DNA of 64,000 nt from Euryodendron excelsum. Its lineage: Eukaryota; Streptophyta; Magnoliopsida; Ericales; Pentaphylacaceae. Within the stretch, counting starts at the first letter, position 1. The number at the start of each line of letters is the position of its first letter. A program made the position numbers and the translations under genes. Shown here in pieces: positions 46,638-58,256 of the stretch. The notes beneath the pieces are model-generated. The model worked only from the letters and a program-made list of their open reading frames with translations. It had not been told where the DNA came from and searched no databases. Location: positions 30,964,001-31,028,000 of the forward strand of contig CM065388.1 in assembly GCA_033060915.1 (NCBI GenBank), read 5' to 3'.

Positions 46638-49083
46638 TGTTGCATCCAGATTTTTCGCACTCGAGGAATACACACACAAGCGGAAAAAATATGATACTCT
46701 CTCGTTAGAACTCACCCTCCTAGAAGAATGAGTGCGACTAGGTTTGAATTGAAAATAGATTTGAATAAAGGGCTTTTGGAAAAGATTTGGAGTCGCCACC
46801 TAACTTGATTAAGGTGAGTTAGGTCACCTAAAAACTAAGCATAATCCGAAAACTACACTTAGGGTTTTGAAAAACTATTTTGAAAATATCACCTCGAGAG
46901 AGGGTTTTTAAGAAAAATAGGTTGTTTGGCAACCTTTAGAAACAATTTAGCCCTTTTTTGAAAATAACTCCGTTTGGTATTTGAAAACAGTGATTTAGGT
47001 TCGGAGGTTGGTTACGTGTAGGGAAGACGCACTAAGCCATCACCCTACCTCGCCCTTTCGGTACCTACATGTCAATCTACCCTAGATTCACCTGTGAGAG
47101 TCTTCAACTAACTAATGTTCAATCCTATCCACTTTAGAAAACAATGTTTAGAAACACATGATACATGATATGCAAGAGCAAGAAAAGAGAATTGAAAAAT
47201 AGATTTGGAAAGAGATTTGATTTGATTTGAAAAGAAAGAGACAGAAGCTTGAATTTGGAAAAAAATGTTTTGGAAATTGAAAATAAAGATTGAAAATAGA
47301 AATAGATCATGGAATTGGAAACTTGAAGAAAATCGTAAGATTGGAGATTGGAAAGAAGTTGTAGAAATAGAAATTTGAAATATGTTGGGACCCCATGCAT
47401 GAGGGTTGCTTACGTATCCTTTTGGAGGAATCAGGTCAGTCGTAGTTCGGACAAGAGTTCGATTGAAAATAGAAGAATTGATTTGGAAAAGAGATTGAAT
47501 TGGAAATTAGATTGGAAAATTGAGAGATTGAACTTTGATTGGAAGATTTGAAAAGATTTGATTTTGAAAGACTCGGTTTTAGGAAACCTAGAAAGACCTG
47601 AGACTTAGAAAAGAAGGCTTGGATTTGACTTGGAAAGATTTTAGAGAAGAATTGACTTGAATACTTGGACTTGGAAGATTAATAAAGTTTGGAATTTTGG
47701 AAAGGTTCGAATTAGGAAAGTTTCATTTTAGGACAGTTTTGGAATTAGGAAAGTTTTGTTTTAGGAAAGTTTCGAATTAGGAAACGTTCATCTTAGGAAG
47801 GTTTTAGGTTTAGGAAAGTTTCAAGTTAAGAAAGTTTTGAATTTGGAAAGCTTAGAATTTAGAAAGATTTTAAATTAGAAAAGATTTAGAAAAGGCTTGA
47901 ATTAAGAAAGTTTCAACTTAAGAAAGTTTTGAATTAAGAAAGTTTTGAGTTTAGAAAGCTTTGGATTTGAAAATATTTGAAGTTTTAGAAAATTTTAGAA
48001 TTTAGAAAGATTTAGGAAGTTTTAAAGAGATTTAACTTAAGAAAGTTTTGAATTTAGAAGGTTTAGGATTTAGAAAGTTTTAAAGTTTAAGTTTTAGAAA
48101 ATCTTAAGATTAGGAAAGGTTTAGTTTAGGAAAGATTTGAAAAGGGGAAGAATTAGGAAATGGTTGAATTAGGAAAGATGTGGATGTTAAGTTTTAAAAT
48201 TTAGGAAAGGTCTTTATGTTCAAGTTTTGGAAATTTAAGATTTACGAAAGGAGAAGATTAGGAAGGATTTGAATTAGGAAAAATTTAGACTAGGAAGGGT
48301 CAAGATTCCTATTTCCTAAAACAAGGGATTGGATTTTGTTTCTAAAAGGGAAGGTTTGATTTTGTTTCCAAAAATGGAAGATTGGATTTAGTTTTCTAAA
48401 CGGGAAGATAGGATTTGGTTTTCTAAAGGGAAGATTTGATTTGACAAGGATTTGGAAGAGGAGGTTTTAGAAACCCTAGATTTGGAAGTGCATAGTTTTG
48501 ACATAGAAAATAGGTTTTGGAAATATGTATAGTTTTGATGTAGAAAATAAGAGGTTCTGGAAACCTAGGTTTTAAGGCAAATTTGAAAATCATGTTTTTG
48601 GAAAGAAAATTAGGATTTCCTAATTGCGGGTTCTAGGGTTTGACTTGGACTCTAAGGAAAGAGTTTTTGGAAAGTGTGTTTTTGGGAACAAAGGTTTTTA
48701 GAAGGGAACCCTAGAGAGGAGTTTCTAGAGGGAAGATTTTAGAAAGAGAGTTTTTTAGAAAGATTTTTGGAAGGAGATAGTTGGAGAGAGTTTTTAAGAA
48801 AGTGAATTTAGGGAGTGTGTTTAGAAAGTGAATTTTGAGGAGAAAGAGTTTTTGGAAAGAGATCCTAGTGAGGAGTTTTTTAGAAAGAGATTTTTAAGAA
48901 AGAGATTTAGGAAGAAGTTTTTCTAAGAAGGAAACCTAGGGAACGTTTTCGGAAGTGGACCTTGAAGAAAGCGTTTTGGAAAGGAGCTTAAAAAGAGAAG
49001 TTTTGAAAAATAGATTTTTGGAAGGAGTTTTTAAAAACAACTTCGGAAAGGAGAGTTTTAGGAAAGTATGTTAAAAAAGAGAT

Positions 49084-49480
49084 AAGACCCCTTTCCAATC
49101 CCTCTCTTGAGACAGTTTATCCCTTGAGATAATTCCAAATCAGGCACGTCTTTCTGAAGACGATAAGACCCCTTTCCAATTTCAATCCTTCTCTCGAGAC
49201 AGTTTATCCCTCGAGACAGTTCCAAATCAGGCACGTCTTTTCGAAGACAATAAGACCTCTTTCCAATCCCTCTCTTGAGACAGTTTATTCCTCGAGACAG
49301 TTCCAAATCAGGCACGTCTTTCTGAAGACGATAAGACCCCTTTCCAATTCCAATCCCTCTCTCGAGACAGTTTATCCCTCGAGATGGTTCCAAATCAGGC
49401 ACGTTTTTCCGAAGACGATAAGACCCCTTTCCAATTCCAATCCCTCTCTCAAGACAGTTTATTCCTCGAGATGGTCCAAC
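49084..49480 (+). repeat. U3 hairpin array in the inverted part of N, about 4 units
   Basis: Plus-strand units AATCCCTCTCTTGAGACAG then GCACGTCTTTCTGAAGACG or GCACGTCTTTTCGAAGACA. It begins exactly at the left inversion breakpoint, so the array is implicated in the rearrangement. Confidence 0.8.
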
Positions 49481-50763
49481 ACATTTTCGAAGAAAATCTC
49501 TTTGAAACGGTAAGTCCCTTTAAACCTATTAACCGGGACGAGACCCCAAGTCCCCTAGATGGTAGAACGGTCCACCTTTGGTGCCTGCTAGCTCGCTAAT
49601 GCAGAAATGTCCGTTTAGGCACGCTTTCCAAGAAAATTGACTTCATAGATGCTAAGACTCCTTTAGCAGCTTCCCGAGATTAGGCAGTCTTGGAAATAAT
49701 CGTGAACCATCAGAGTAGCGGAAATACTCGGGAACTTCGCAACCGTTAGAGTAGCGAAAATATTCGCGAACAGGTCGATATAGGGAATTGCCAACAAACC
49801 CTTGTGTCACGACGACCACCGTCAGAGTGGCAGAAACACTCAAAACCCAGGTCAACACCAGTGTCTGCTAGCCCACTTTGGTAAAAAATGACCAAACTGC
49901 CCCTTGGGCGAATTCCGAGACTTTTCGGTCAAGATGACCATTTCGCCCCTAGGCATCCGAATACCCCGGGAACCACACCGGCTCTGGGTTTCAAACCGGT
50001 AACTTCCCAAGAATGCTTCTTATAGTATTCTCGACCTTCCTTTATCTTTTCGGATCATTCCGAGTCAACTCCGGCAAACCCAGTGCGAAATGACCGTTTT
50101 GCCCCTCGTGGGCCGGTCGCCCTTTCCGACCACACCGACTCTAGGTATCAAACCGGTAACCCCCTGAGAATGCTTTTTATAGTACTCTCAACCTTTCTTT
50201 ATCTTTTCGGTTCATTCCGTGTCAGTTCCGGCAAACCCGATACAAAATGACCGTTTTGCCCCTGGTGGACTGGTCACCTTTTCCGACCACACCAGCTCTG
50301 GGAATAAAACCGGTAACCTTTGGGAACATTCTGAATAATGTTTCCACATCTCGATTCTTCTTCCAGGACAATCCGAGTTTGTCCCGGCAGCTTCCCAATT
50401 CGATTGACCGTTTTGCCCTTAAAGGCCCGGTCAACCCTTCCGACACATCCTATCCTCACTTTTCAAGTCAAATACCTCCGGGACACTATTCTAAGTGTTC
50501 TTGCTCTTTTTCGGCCTTCTGGGTCATTCTCGGCCTCTTCAAATCATTCTCGGACTTTCCAGAGTCACTCCTAATGAAGCCAGGCTAAAAATTACATGGT
50601 AGTCACTAGTACAGGCGCCCAAATCTAGTCAAAGATACGTTGCTTGCCAACTTACAAACTTTCCTAATTGGCTGGCGCCACTCGTAGTGGTGCCTACAAG
50701 AACAAGCGCCAAGAGCAATTTTGCCCTGGCGCCACTACAACAAGCGCCAGGTCTGTCTTACCT

Positions 50764-50772
50764 CTATAAATA
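50764..50772 (+). promoter_or_regulatory. TATA box in inverted LTR part of N
   Basis: CTATAAATA followed by CTCTTCCAGCGTGAAAG, with GGCGCCACT-type motifs upstream (50673-50749). Confidence 0.7.
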
Positions 50773-53700
50773 TAGAGCCTCTTCCAGCGTGAAAGAAGTT
50801 CGCAAACTCAGTCTAAAAACACTAATATTCGATATACAGAGCTCGAACACTCCCTAAACCCTACCTTCCCTAGGTTTTCCAAACCCTAGCCACCATACAC
50901 TAAACCCTAGCCTCCTATACACTCATACACACTCTCATACACTTATACACTAGTCTTCAACCCTGCTTTGAAGACTTGAAGAGCTACAATCTGAAGTTTG
51001 AAGATTGAAGACAATTCTTGAAGATTGAAGACGAAGATCAAGACGAAGACCGAAGACAAGCAAGGCGCGCAAAATAAACAATACATACAGTAGGCTTTCT
51101 CTTTAAATTTCCGCACTTCCCCCTCTCTCTTCTCTCTCCTAACCCACTTAGGTTTTTTCTATTTTAATCCCCTATCTCTTCCCCCCCCCCCCTTTCTTTG
51201 CATACTTGAAACAAGGGGACTCCCGGTCCATGTGTAGGATTAGACTATTGGAGGGTCACCATGTCGGGGGCTTTCCTTTAGGTTAACCGGAGACCATGTG
51301 GGTTCGGCCCCCTTGATTATGTGGTGAAGCCTTAACCTTGTATGTCCACGACTCCAAACTTGCATTGTGCATATCATGATCTTGCATCTTCCAAAAACCA
51401 TTTTCAAACTCGTTTTCAAAGCTTGCATTAAACTTGTTTTCAAAATTGCATCAAAATCTCCTTTTTCAAAATATGTTTTCAAAATCACAATCCTAGGGTG
51501 ATTCTAGCTTTTCCATGGCTAGGGTTGCTTTAGGAAAGTGTTACATTCAAAGTGACCAATATGGTCCATATTTTCAAATATTGTTGTTTTCAAAATCGCT
51601 TTCCTAAAGTGGTTCTAGCCCTCTTATGGTTAGAATTGCTTTAGGAAAGTGAGATGTTTTTACACCTTCTAAAAACTCTCTTTTCAAAAGTCTCTCTTCC
51701 TAAAAATCTTTTTTTCAACATACTTTCCTAAAACTCTCCTTTCCAAAGTTGTTTTCAAAAACTCCCTCCAAAAAATTTATCTTTCAAAACTCCCTTTTTC
51801 AACTCTTTTCCAAAATCCTCTCCCCAAAATCCTCTTTCTAAAAATGCTCCTTAAAAATCTTTCCTAAAAATTCTTTCCAACAATCTTCTTCTAAAAATCT
51901 TTCCTAAAAACTCTTCCCAAAATCTTCCTTCTAGAAACTCCTCTCTAGGATTCCCTTCTAAAAATCTTCGTTTCCAAAAACGCACTCTCCAAAAACCCTT
52001 TTTCTTGGAGCCCAAGTTAAGCTCTAGAACCCACAAATAGGAAACCCTAATTTTCTTTCCAAAAACATGGTTTTCAAACTTACCTTAAAATCTAGATTTC
52101 CAAAACCCCTTGTTTTCTACATCAAAACTATACATGTTTCCAAAACCTATTTTCTACATCAAAACTATAGTTTTCCAAATCTAGAATTTCCAAAACCTCC
52201 CTTTCCAAATCCTTGTCAAATCAAATCTTCCCGTTTAGGAAACTAGATCTTATCCTCTGTTTTTAGAAACAAAGTCAAGCCTTCTCTTTTAGAAACAAAA
52301 TCCAATCCCTCCCTAATCCAAATCTTTCCTAATTCAAATTCTTCCTAATCCTCCACTTTCCTAAATCTTAAGTTTTCAAAACTTGAACATAAAAATCTTT
52401 CCTAAATTTTAAAACTCAACTTTCAAATCTTTCATAATTCAACCCTTTCCTAATTCTACCCCTTTTCCAAATCTTAACTCTCCAAATCTATACTTTCCAA
52501 TCTTTTCCTAAACTCAAACCTTTCCTATCTCAAGATTTTTTAAAACTCAAACTTTAAAGCTTTCTAAATCTTAAACTCTTTAAATTTCAAATCTTTCTAA
52601 GTTCAAAACTTTCTTCAGTTAAGACTTTCTAAATCTAAAACTTTCTAAATTCTAAACTTTCTTAAAACTTCAAATCTCTCCAAATCTAAAACTTTCTAAA
52701 CTTAAAACTTTCTTATTTTCAAAACTTCCTTATTTTCAAAATCTTTCCTCTTTCAAAACCTTTCTTATAGTGAAACTTTCTTAATTCAAAACTTTCTTAA
52801 TTCAACCTTTTCTAAATCTTTCCTAATTTAAAATCTTTCTAAAATTCTAAGTTTTTCAAATTCAAAACTTTCTTAACTTGAAACTTTCCAAAGTCTAAAC
52901 CTTTCTTAAATAAAACTTTTCTTAATTCAACACTTTCCTATTTCAAACCTTTCTTAAAATAAAACTTTCTTAATTCAAAACTTTCCTAAGATGAAACTTT
53001 TCTAATTCCAAAACTTTCCTAAGTTGAAACTTTCTTAATCCAAAAACTTTCCTAAAATGGAACTTTTCTGAATTCAAACTTTCTTAATTCAAAAACTTTC
53101 CTAAAATGAAACTTTCCTAATTCGAACCTTTCCTAATTTCAATTTTTCTCTAATCTTCCAAGTCCAAGTATTCAAATCAATTCTTCTCCAAAATCTTTCC
53201 AAGTCAAATCCAATCCTACTTTTCTAAGTCTCAAGTCCTTCTAGGTTTCCTAAAACCAAGTCTTTCTAAATCAAATCTTTTCAAATCTTGCAATCAAAGT
53301 TCAATTTCTCAATCTTCCAATCCAATTTCCAATTCAATCTCTTTCTTCCAATCAACTCTTCTATTCTCAATCGGGCTTTTGTCTGAACTACGACTAACCT
53401 GATTCCCCCAAAGGGATGCGTAGGTAACTCTCCCGGGTGCGGTCTCCACATTTTTCAAATTTCAAATTCCACAACATTTTTCAAATTTCTATTTCTACAA
53501 CTTCTTTCCAATCTCCAATCTTACAATTTTCTTCAAGTTTTCAATTCCATGATCTATTTCTATTTTCAATCTTCAATTTCAATTTCCAAAACCTTTTTTC
53601 CAAATTCAAGCTTCTATCTCTTTCTTTTCAAATCAAATCAAATCAAACTCTTTTCAATCTATTTCCAAATCTCTTTTCTTACACATGCATATCATGCATC

Positions 53701-54236
53701 ATGTTAGTTTCTTTTCAAACATTGTTTTTCAAAGTGGATAGGATTGAACAATAGTTAGTTAAAGACTCTCATAGGTGAATCTAGGGTACATTGACATGTC
53801 GGTACCGAAAGGGCGGAGTAGGGTGATGGCTTAATGCGTCTTCCCTACACGTAACCAACCTCCAAACCTGGAATCACTATTTTCAAAGACCAAACAGAGT
53901 TATTTTTTTTCAAAAAGGGCTTAAATATTTTCCAAAGGTTGCCAAACAATCTATTTTCCTAAAAAACCCTCTCTTGAGGAGATATTTTCAAAATCATTTT
54001 CCAAAAACCTTTAGTGTAGTCTTCGGATTATTTTTAGTTTTTAGGTGACCTAACTCATCTTAATTAAGTTAGGTGGTGACTCCAAATCTTTTTTAAAAGC
54101 ACTTTATTCAAATCTGTTTTCAATTCAAACCTAGTCGTACTCATTCTTCTAGGAGGGTGAGTTCTAACGAGAGAGTACAACATTTTTCCCGCTTGTGTGA
54201 ATATTCATCGAATGCAAAAAATCTGGATGCGACAGC

Positions 54237-54254
54237 TTGCGACTCCGCTGGGGC
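54237..54254 (+). other. Primer-binding site of N
   Basis: TTGCGACTCCGCTGGGGC lies two bases after the LTR end GATGCGACA (to 54234). It is the copy closest to the consensus in its core, differing at the second and last positions. Confidence 0.8.
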
Positions 54255-55686
54255 CACTTAAAGGGTTAGGCCGTAGTCATGTCTCTTTACCTTCACCCAT
54301 GTAGAGTCTTCAATTAACTTGATTCAATCCTATTCACTTCAAATTTTCAAAACTAAATTTTCAAAATTGTGTTCAAAAAACATGCATTTATTCATATTAT
54401 CTTATATTATGTTTGTCATTCGCATACTAACACTTGCATCTTTGTTTTGTAGGTGCGCTTTGTGCTTAAGTTTTATTAACTGCTATGCATGAATGTGATG
54501 AACAGGATGAATGAGAGTTGTTGGGCTCTTTCCTCTATTTTTAAAAATCACACACACACTGCATGTGCACTTGCATTCTGCATACTTGCATTATTACCTT
54601 GATATGTCATTTCTAGTTAGAAAGGGGGAACGGTATATTGGTTGTGGGCAAGATACTATGTCAGTTTCTTCCCCTACGGCCTCTTGATGGTTCCCCCGCT
54701 CGGATCACCAACCGATCATGGCACCACCTCGGGGAGTGGGCCTAGGTTTGAAGATCCAGGGACAAAGCCTTTTTAGGACGCATTAGTCAACTTTCAACCT
54801 CATACTCATATAGACACCATGCATAGCCGAACCTCTGCCGGATTTAAGACACGAGCACCATTTTCAAAACCACGAAGGAAAGGGCGACTGCTCTTACTTT
54901 CATTTATACCTGTCTATTCCTGCTGTTATACTGACTGTATTCATACTGTTATAATGCCTGTTTAACTGCTCATGCATGCACGTTTATCTTGCTAGTGCAT
55001 TCTCTCCTTATACTCTTTACATACCCATGTTCATGCATTCAATATTCCATGCCCACACAAGAGTTCCAAGTAACTCAAGTTACTCCATTCTCATGCATAT
55101 GATCAACCCATTGAGAGTGACACCAAAGTCACTCTCTCATGCACTAAACTTTCCTAAACCCTAAGGGACCCATGGCATGCACACCAATCCATTTCATAAG
55201 AGGGGCCCCAATCCCTCTATACCCACGGAGATAGGATTGCCATGAAGACAAGGGGCAACCAATCAACAAGTTCTCTCAATGACCTTCTCGACATCAAATC
55301 CAACGAAGGCGAATCCGAAGACTCAAGAGTAGTTTAGGGTTTTCCTTTGTAAAAGTAGATAGGTGGAAGTCCAAAGGAGAATGTTCCCCCTCCCCCTATT
55401 AAAATGTACTTCAGTTCTTTTGTATCTTAAACCCAAAATTTAATGTACTTCTTTACTTTTATGAATGAATGCTTGGACGGCTGAAGGTTGCCGTCTGACA
55501 GTAAGGTATCTGCATACAGGGGCAAACCCCCTATCTCCAAGAGTGGGCCAATACATCATGACTAGTTTCCCTCCTTAAGAGGGGCACCTTAGAGCATGCA
55601 TTGCATAAAGACTTGTCAAGGTCAAACACTGACTCTTTCCTTTTGTTAGTTTTAGGTACCTTCCCTTGTTCCCCAGTCTTACAAGC

Positions 55687-56730
55687 ATGGAATTACTTAT
55701 TCTTGATACCTTAACTCAATTACTAGCAGAGGCAAGAGGAGTCAAGCATAAGATGACCGAAATGGAAAGCATGCTTTCCTCACTCTTATCCCACGCAACC
55801 CATGAGCAAGCAGAGTCCTCGTAGGCCCAAACCCATGATGGACGAAAAAGGATGAAGAAGGAAGACCATGACTATGACGCCACCATTCCTTACCAACAAC
55901 CTCCCCAGGCCGAGGGCCTTGCTCAGATGCCTTCCAAACCAACCTCAAACCAAACACAAGGACTATATAATCTCTCTTTCGGATATCATCCCAACCCATT
56001 TGGCCCTGCCACCGAAAATTATCCCATTTTGAAACATAAAACCCGAAGCCCTTTTAATTCCCGAACCATCAACTTGGCTGTGACCTCACCAAAGCTTGGT
56101 CCCCAATCAACAAAAACATTTGCAACACCTCCTCGGCCTAGGCGAACAAGTGGGGAAAAGCGGACGTTTACTAAACTCACGTGCTCATAGACCGCGGCTT
56201 ATTTTGGCCTCCTAGTAGCTGGATATCTGAAACCTGTACTTGCCCGACCCTAGCCCAATCCTCTGCCTCATTACTTTAAATCTGCAGCAAGTTGTAAGTA
56301 TCATTCAGATAGCCAAGGACATGACACTGAAGATTGTTTGACCCTCAAGCATAAAATTTAAGACCTGATAGATAACAAGATCATTAGGTTACGCCTAGCA
56401 AATCCTTCTCCGAACGGCCCTACAAACCCTCCACTGGACCACACCGTCAACATCGTTGCAAAGTTTGGTAACAACAAGGTTTGTTTTGCTGCATGACAAG
56501 AGATATATTACAAGGATGGGGAGGAGATGGAATGCAACGATATGGAACAGAGTCATATTCGGTTACGATGTAACCTTGATAAAATGCCGACCCCCGAAGA
56601 CAAACTCACATATGAATCTGTGAAGAAAATTGACTAGGAGCTGTCCAAACTAGGTAATAAAAATCTCCCATTGTGTACACTTGAGGAGCATCGAGCCCCA
56701 ACTGGACGCCAGAGCAGAAGAAAATTGACC
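55687..56730 (+). pseudogene. gag: gag remnant of N, capsid region missing
   Basis: Reading from the ATG at 55687, one frame persists to the inversion breakpoint but holds several in-frame stops (for example after 45 codons). The N-terminus (DTLTQLLAEARGVKHKMTEM) corresponds in place and style to that of M's gag. The capsid motifs of M (DGTGNP, ALQWFARL) are absent. After a Pro-rich segment comes a zinc-knuckle-like CKYHSDSQGHDTEDC with LKHKI and DLID, then the LDHTVN motif also found in M. An acceptor-like TTTTAG (55654-55655) lies just upstream. The large capsid loss means no functional particle protein could be made. Confidence 0.75.
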
Positions 56731-56943
56731 GGGGTTGGAATTGGAATTGGAATTGGAAAAGACAATGCCCCTAAGGGCATTTGGTCATTTTGTCTCTATT
56801 TGGGCCTGGTGGGCCCGCGAGGCGATGGACAGACGGGATTTGGACTTAGAGAGTTGGTTTCGATTAGAATATGTCCATATTGACTCGAGTACAAGTTTGG
56901 ATGGAGCGTAGACTGCTGAGCGGTCAAAAATAGGGTGCTTACA

Positions 56944-58256
56944 TTTCTTAAGTCCTATCTTTCCTAAGTCTAGGTTTTTCTAAACCAAACTTTCCAAAAT
57001 CAAGCTTTTCAAGTTCAATTCAAGTCAATTCAATTTCATGCTTCAACCCTAGGTTACCCTAAGTCCTAGGATGTCTAGACCATAGTTCGACCCTAACCCC
57101 AAAGTTAGGAAGCTTCCAACTCCTCTCCAAAAGTTCTTTTCTAAGCCAAGATAGTTTTTCAAACATCAATTCAAGTCGAGATGTTTTCAGAACTCTATGT
57201 TTCCAAATCAAGTTTAAAGTCAATTCTAAGGTCTATTTCAAATCCTCAAGTTCAATTTCAAATCAAAGTCAATTCCAAGTTCAATTTCAAATCTTCTATT
57301 TAAAGTTCAACTTAAACCCTTTTTCAAATTAAATCTCTTTTTCAAGTCAACTCTTTTCAAATTAAATTTTCTATCGGACTCTTGTCCAAACTACGACTGA
57401 TCTGATTCCCAAAAAAGGTTACGTAGGCAACCCTCACGAGTGCGGTCATAACTTTTTTTCAAATTTTCAATTCTACAATTTCTTTCAAGCTCCTATTTTC
57501 ATAATTATTTTCAAACTTCCAGTTCCATAATCTCTTTAAAGTTTCTAATTCCAAAAATTTATTTTCAAATCTCTATTTTCAATTTCTAAAACTTTCTTTC
57601 CAATTTCAAATCTAGTCTTTCCAAATCCATTTCAAAATCAAATCAAGCATTTTCTCAAATCTATTTTCAAAGTCAAATCTTTCTTTTCAAATCTGCTTTC
57701 AAAATTAAATTAAATTCTTGCATTTGCATATCTTGCATCATGTCAAATTTCTTTTCAAAATTCTTTTCTAAAGTGGATAGTTTTGGGCAATTGTTAATCA
57801 AAGATTCCAAATGAGTGAACCTTGGGTGAATAGACATGTAGGTACCGCAAGGGCATGGTAGGGTGATGGCTTAGTACGTCTTCCCTACACGTGGCCAACC
57901 TCTGAACCTAGGTCATTGTTTTCAAAGACCAAATGGAGTTATTTTTAGAAAAGGGCTTAAATATTTTCAAAGGTTGCCACACAACCTGCTTTCTTAAAAA
58001 CCCTCTCTTGAGGAAGTTTTCGAAATTGTTTTCAAAAACCCTAAGTGTAATCGTCGAATTGTGCTTAGTTTTAGGTGACCTAACTCACCTTAATCAAGTT
58101 AGGTAGTGACTCCAAATTATTTTCCAAAAGCCCTTTCATCAAAATCAATTTTCAATTCAAACTTTGTCGCACTCGTCCTTCTAGAAGGATGAGTTCTAAC
58201 GAGAAAGCACTGTGTTTTTCTCACTTGTCTTTTTTTAGATGGGAAAAATCGGGGTG
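56944..58256 (+). repeat. 3' LTR of P, second part
   Basis: It resumes P's U5 with TTTCTTAAGTCCTATC, continues through the conserved CTACGTATC-type island, and stops at GGGGTG, about five bases short of the expected LTR end, where T begins. The sequence matches 29945-31273 of P's 5' LTR. Confidence 0.8.

Larger units (their letters stand above)
46638..56943 (-). mobile_element. Element N: internally inverted copy with intact ends
   Basis: Both outer ends are minus-strand LTR ends with an exact target duplication, so it behaves as one insertion. Inside, the order is: minus-strand U5 (46638 to about 49083), plus-strand U3 hairpin array through U5, LTR end, primer site, leader and gag (49084 to about 56730), then minus-strand U3 start (about 56731-56943). 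An inversion with breakpoints near the U3 arrays of its two LTRs, plus loss of the gag-to-PPT part, would explain this. Self-integration or template switching during reverse transcription are alternatives. Confidence 0.75.
26167..58256 (+). mobile_element. Element P: plus-strand copy split by S, N and T
   Basis: P consists of a 5' LTR (26167-31278), primer site, leader, decayed interior (33320-35364 and 40272-43716), PPT and a 3' LTR in two pieces (43717-46637 and 56944-58256). S sits in its interior, N in its 3' LTR and T in the last bases of that LTR. It shares with M the antisense-gene donor, acceptor and 5' exon. I see no recognisable gag or pol. P's right-hand target duplication lies beyond the window. 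Confidence 0.8.
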
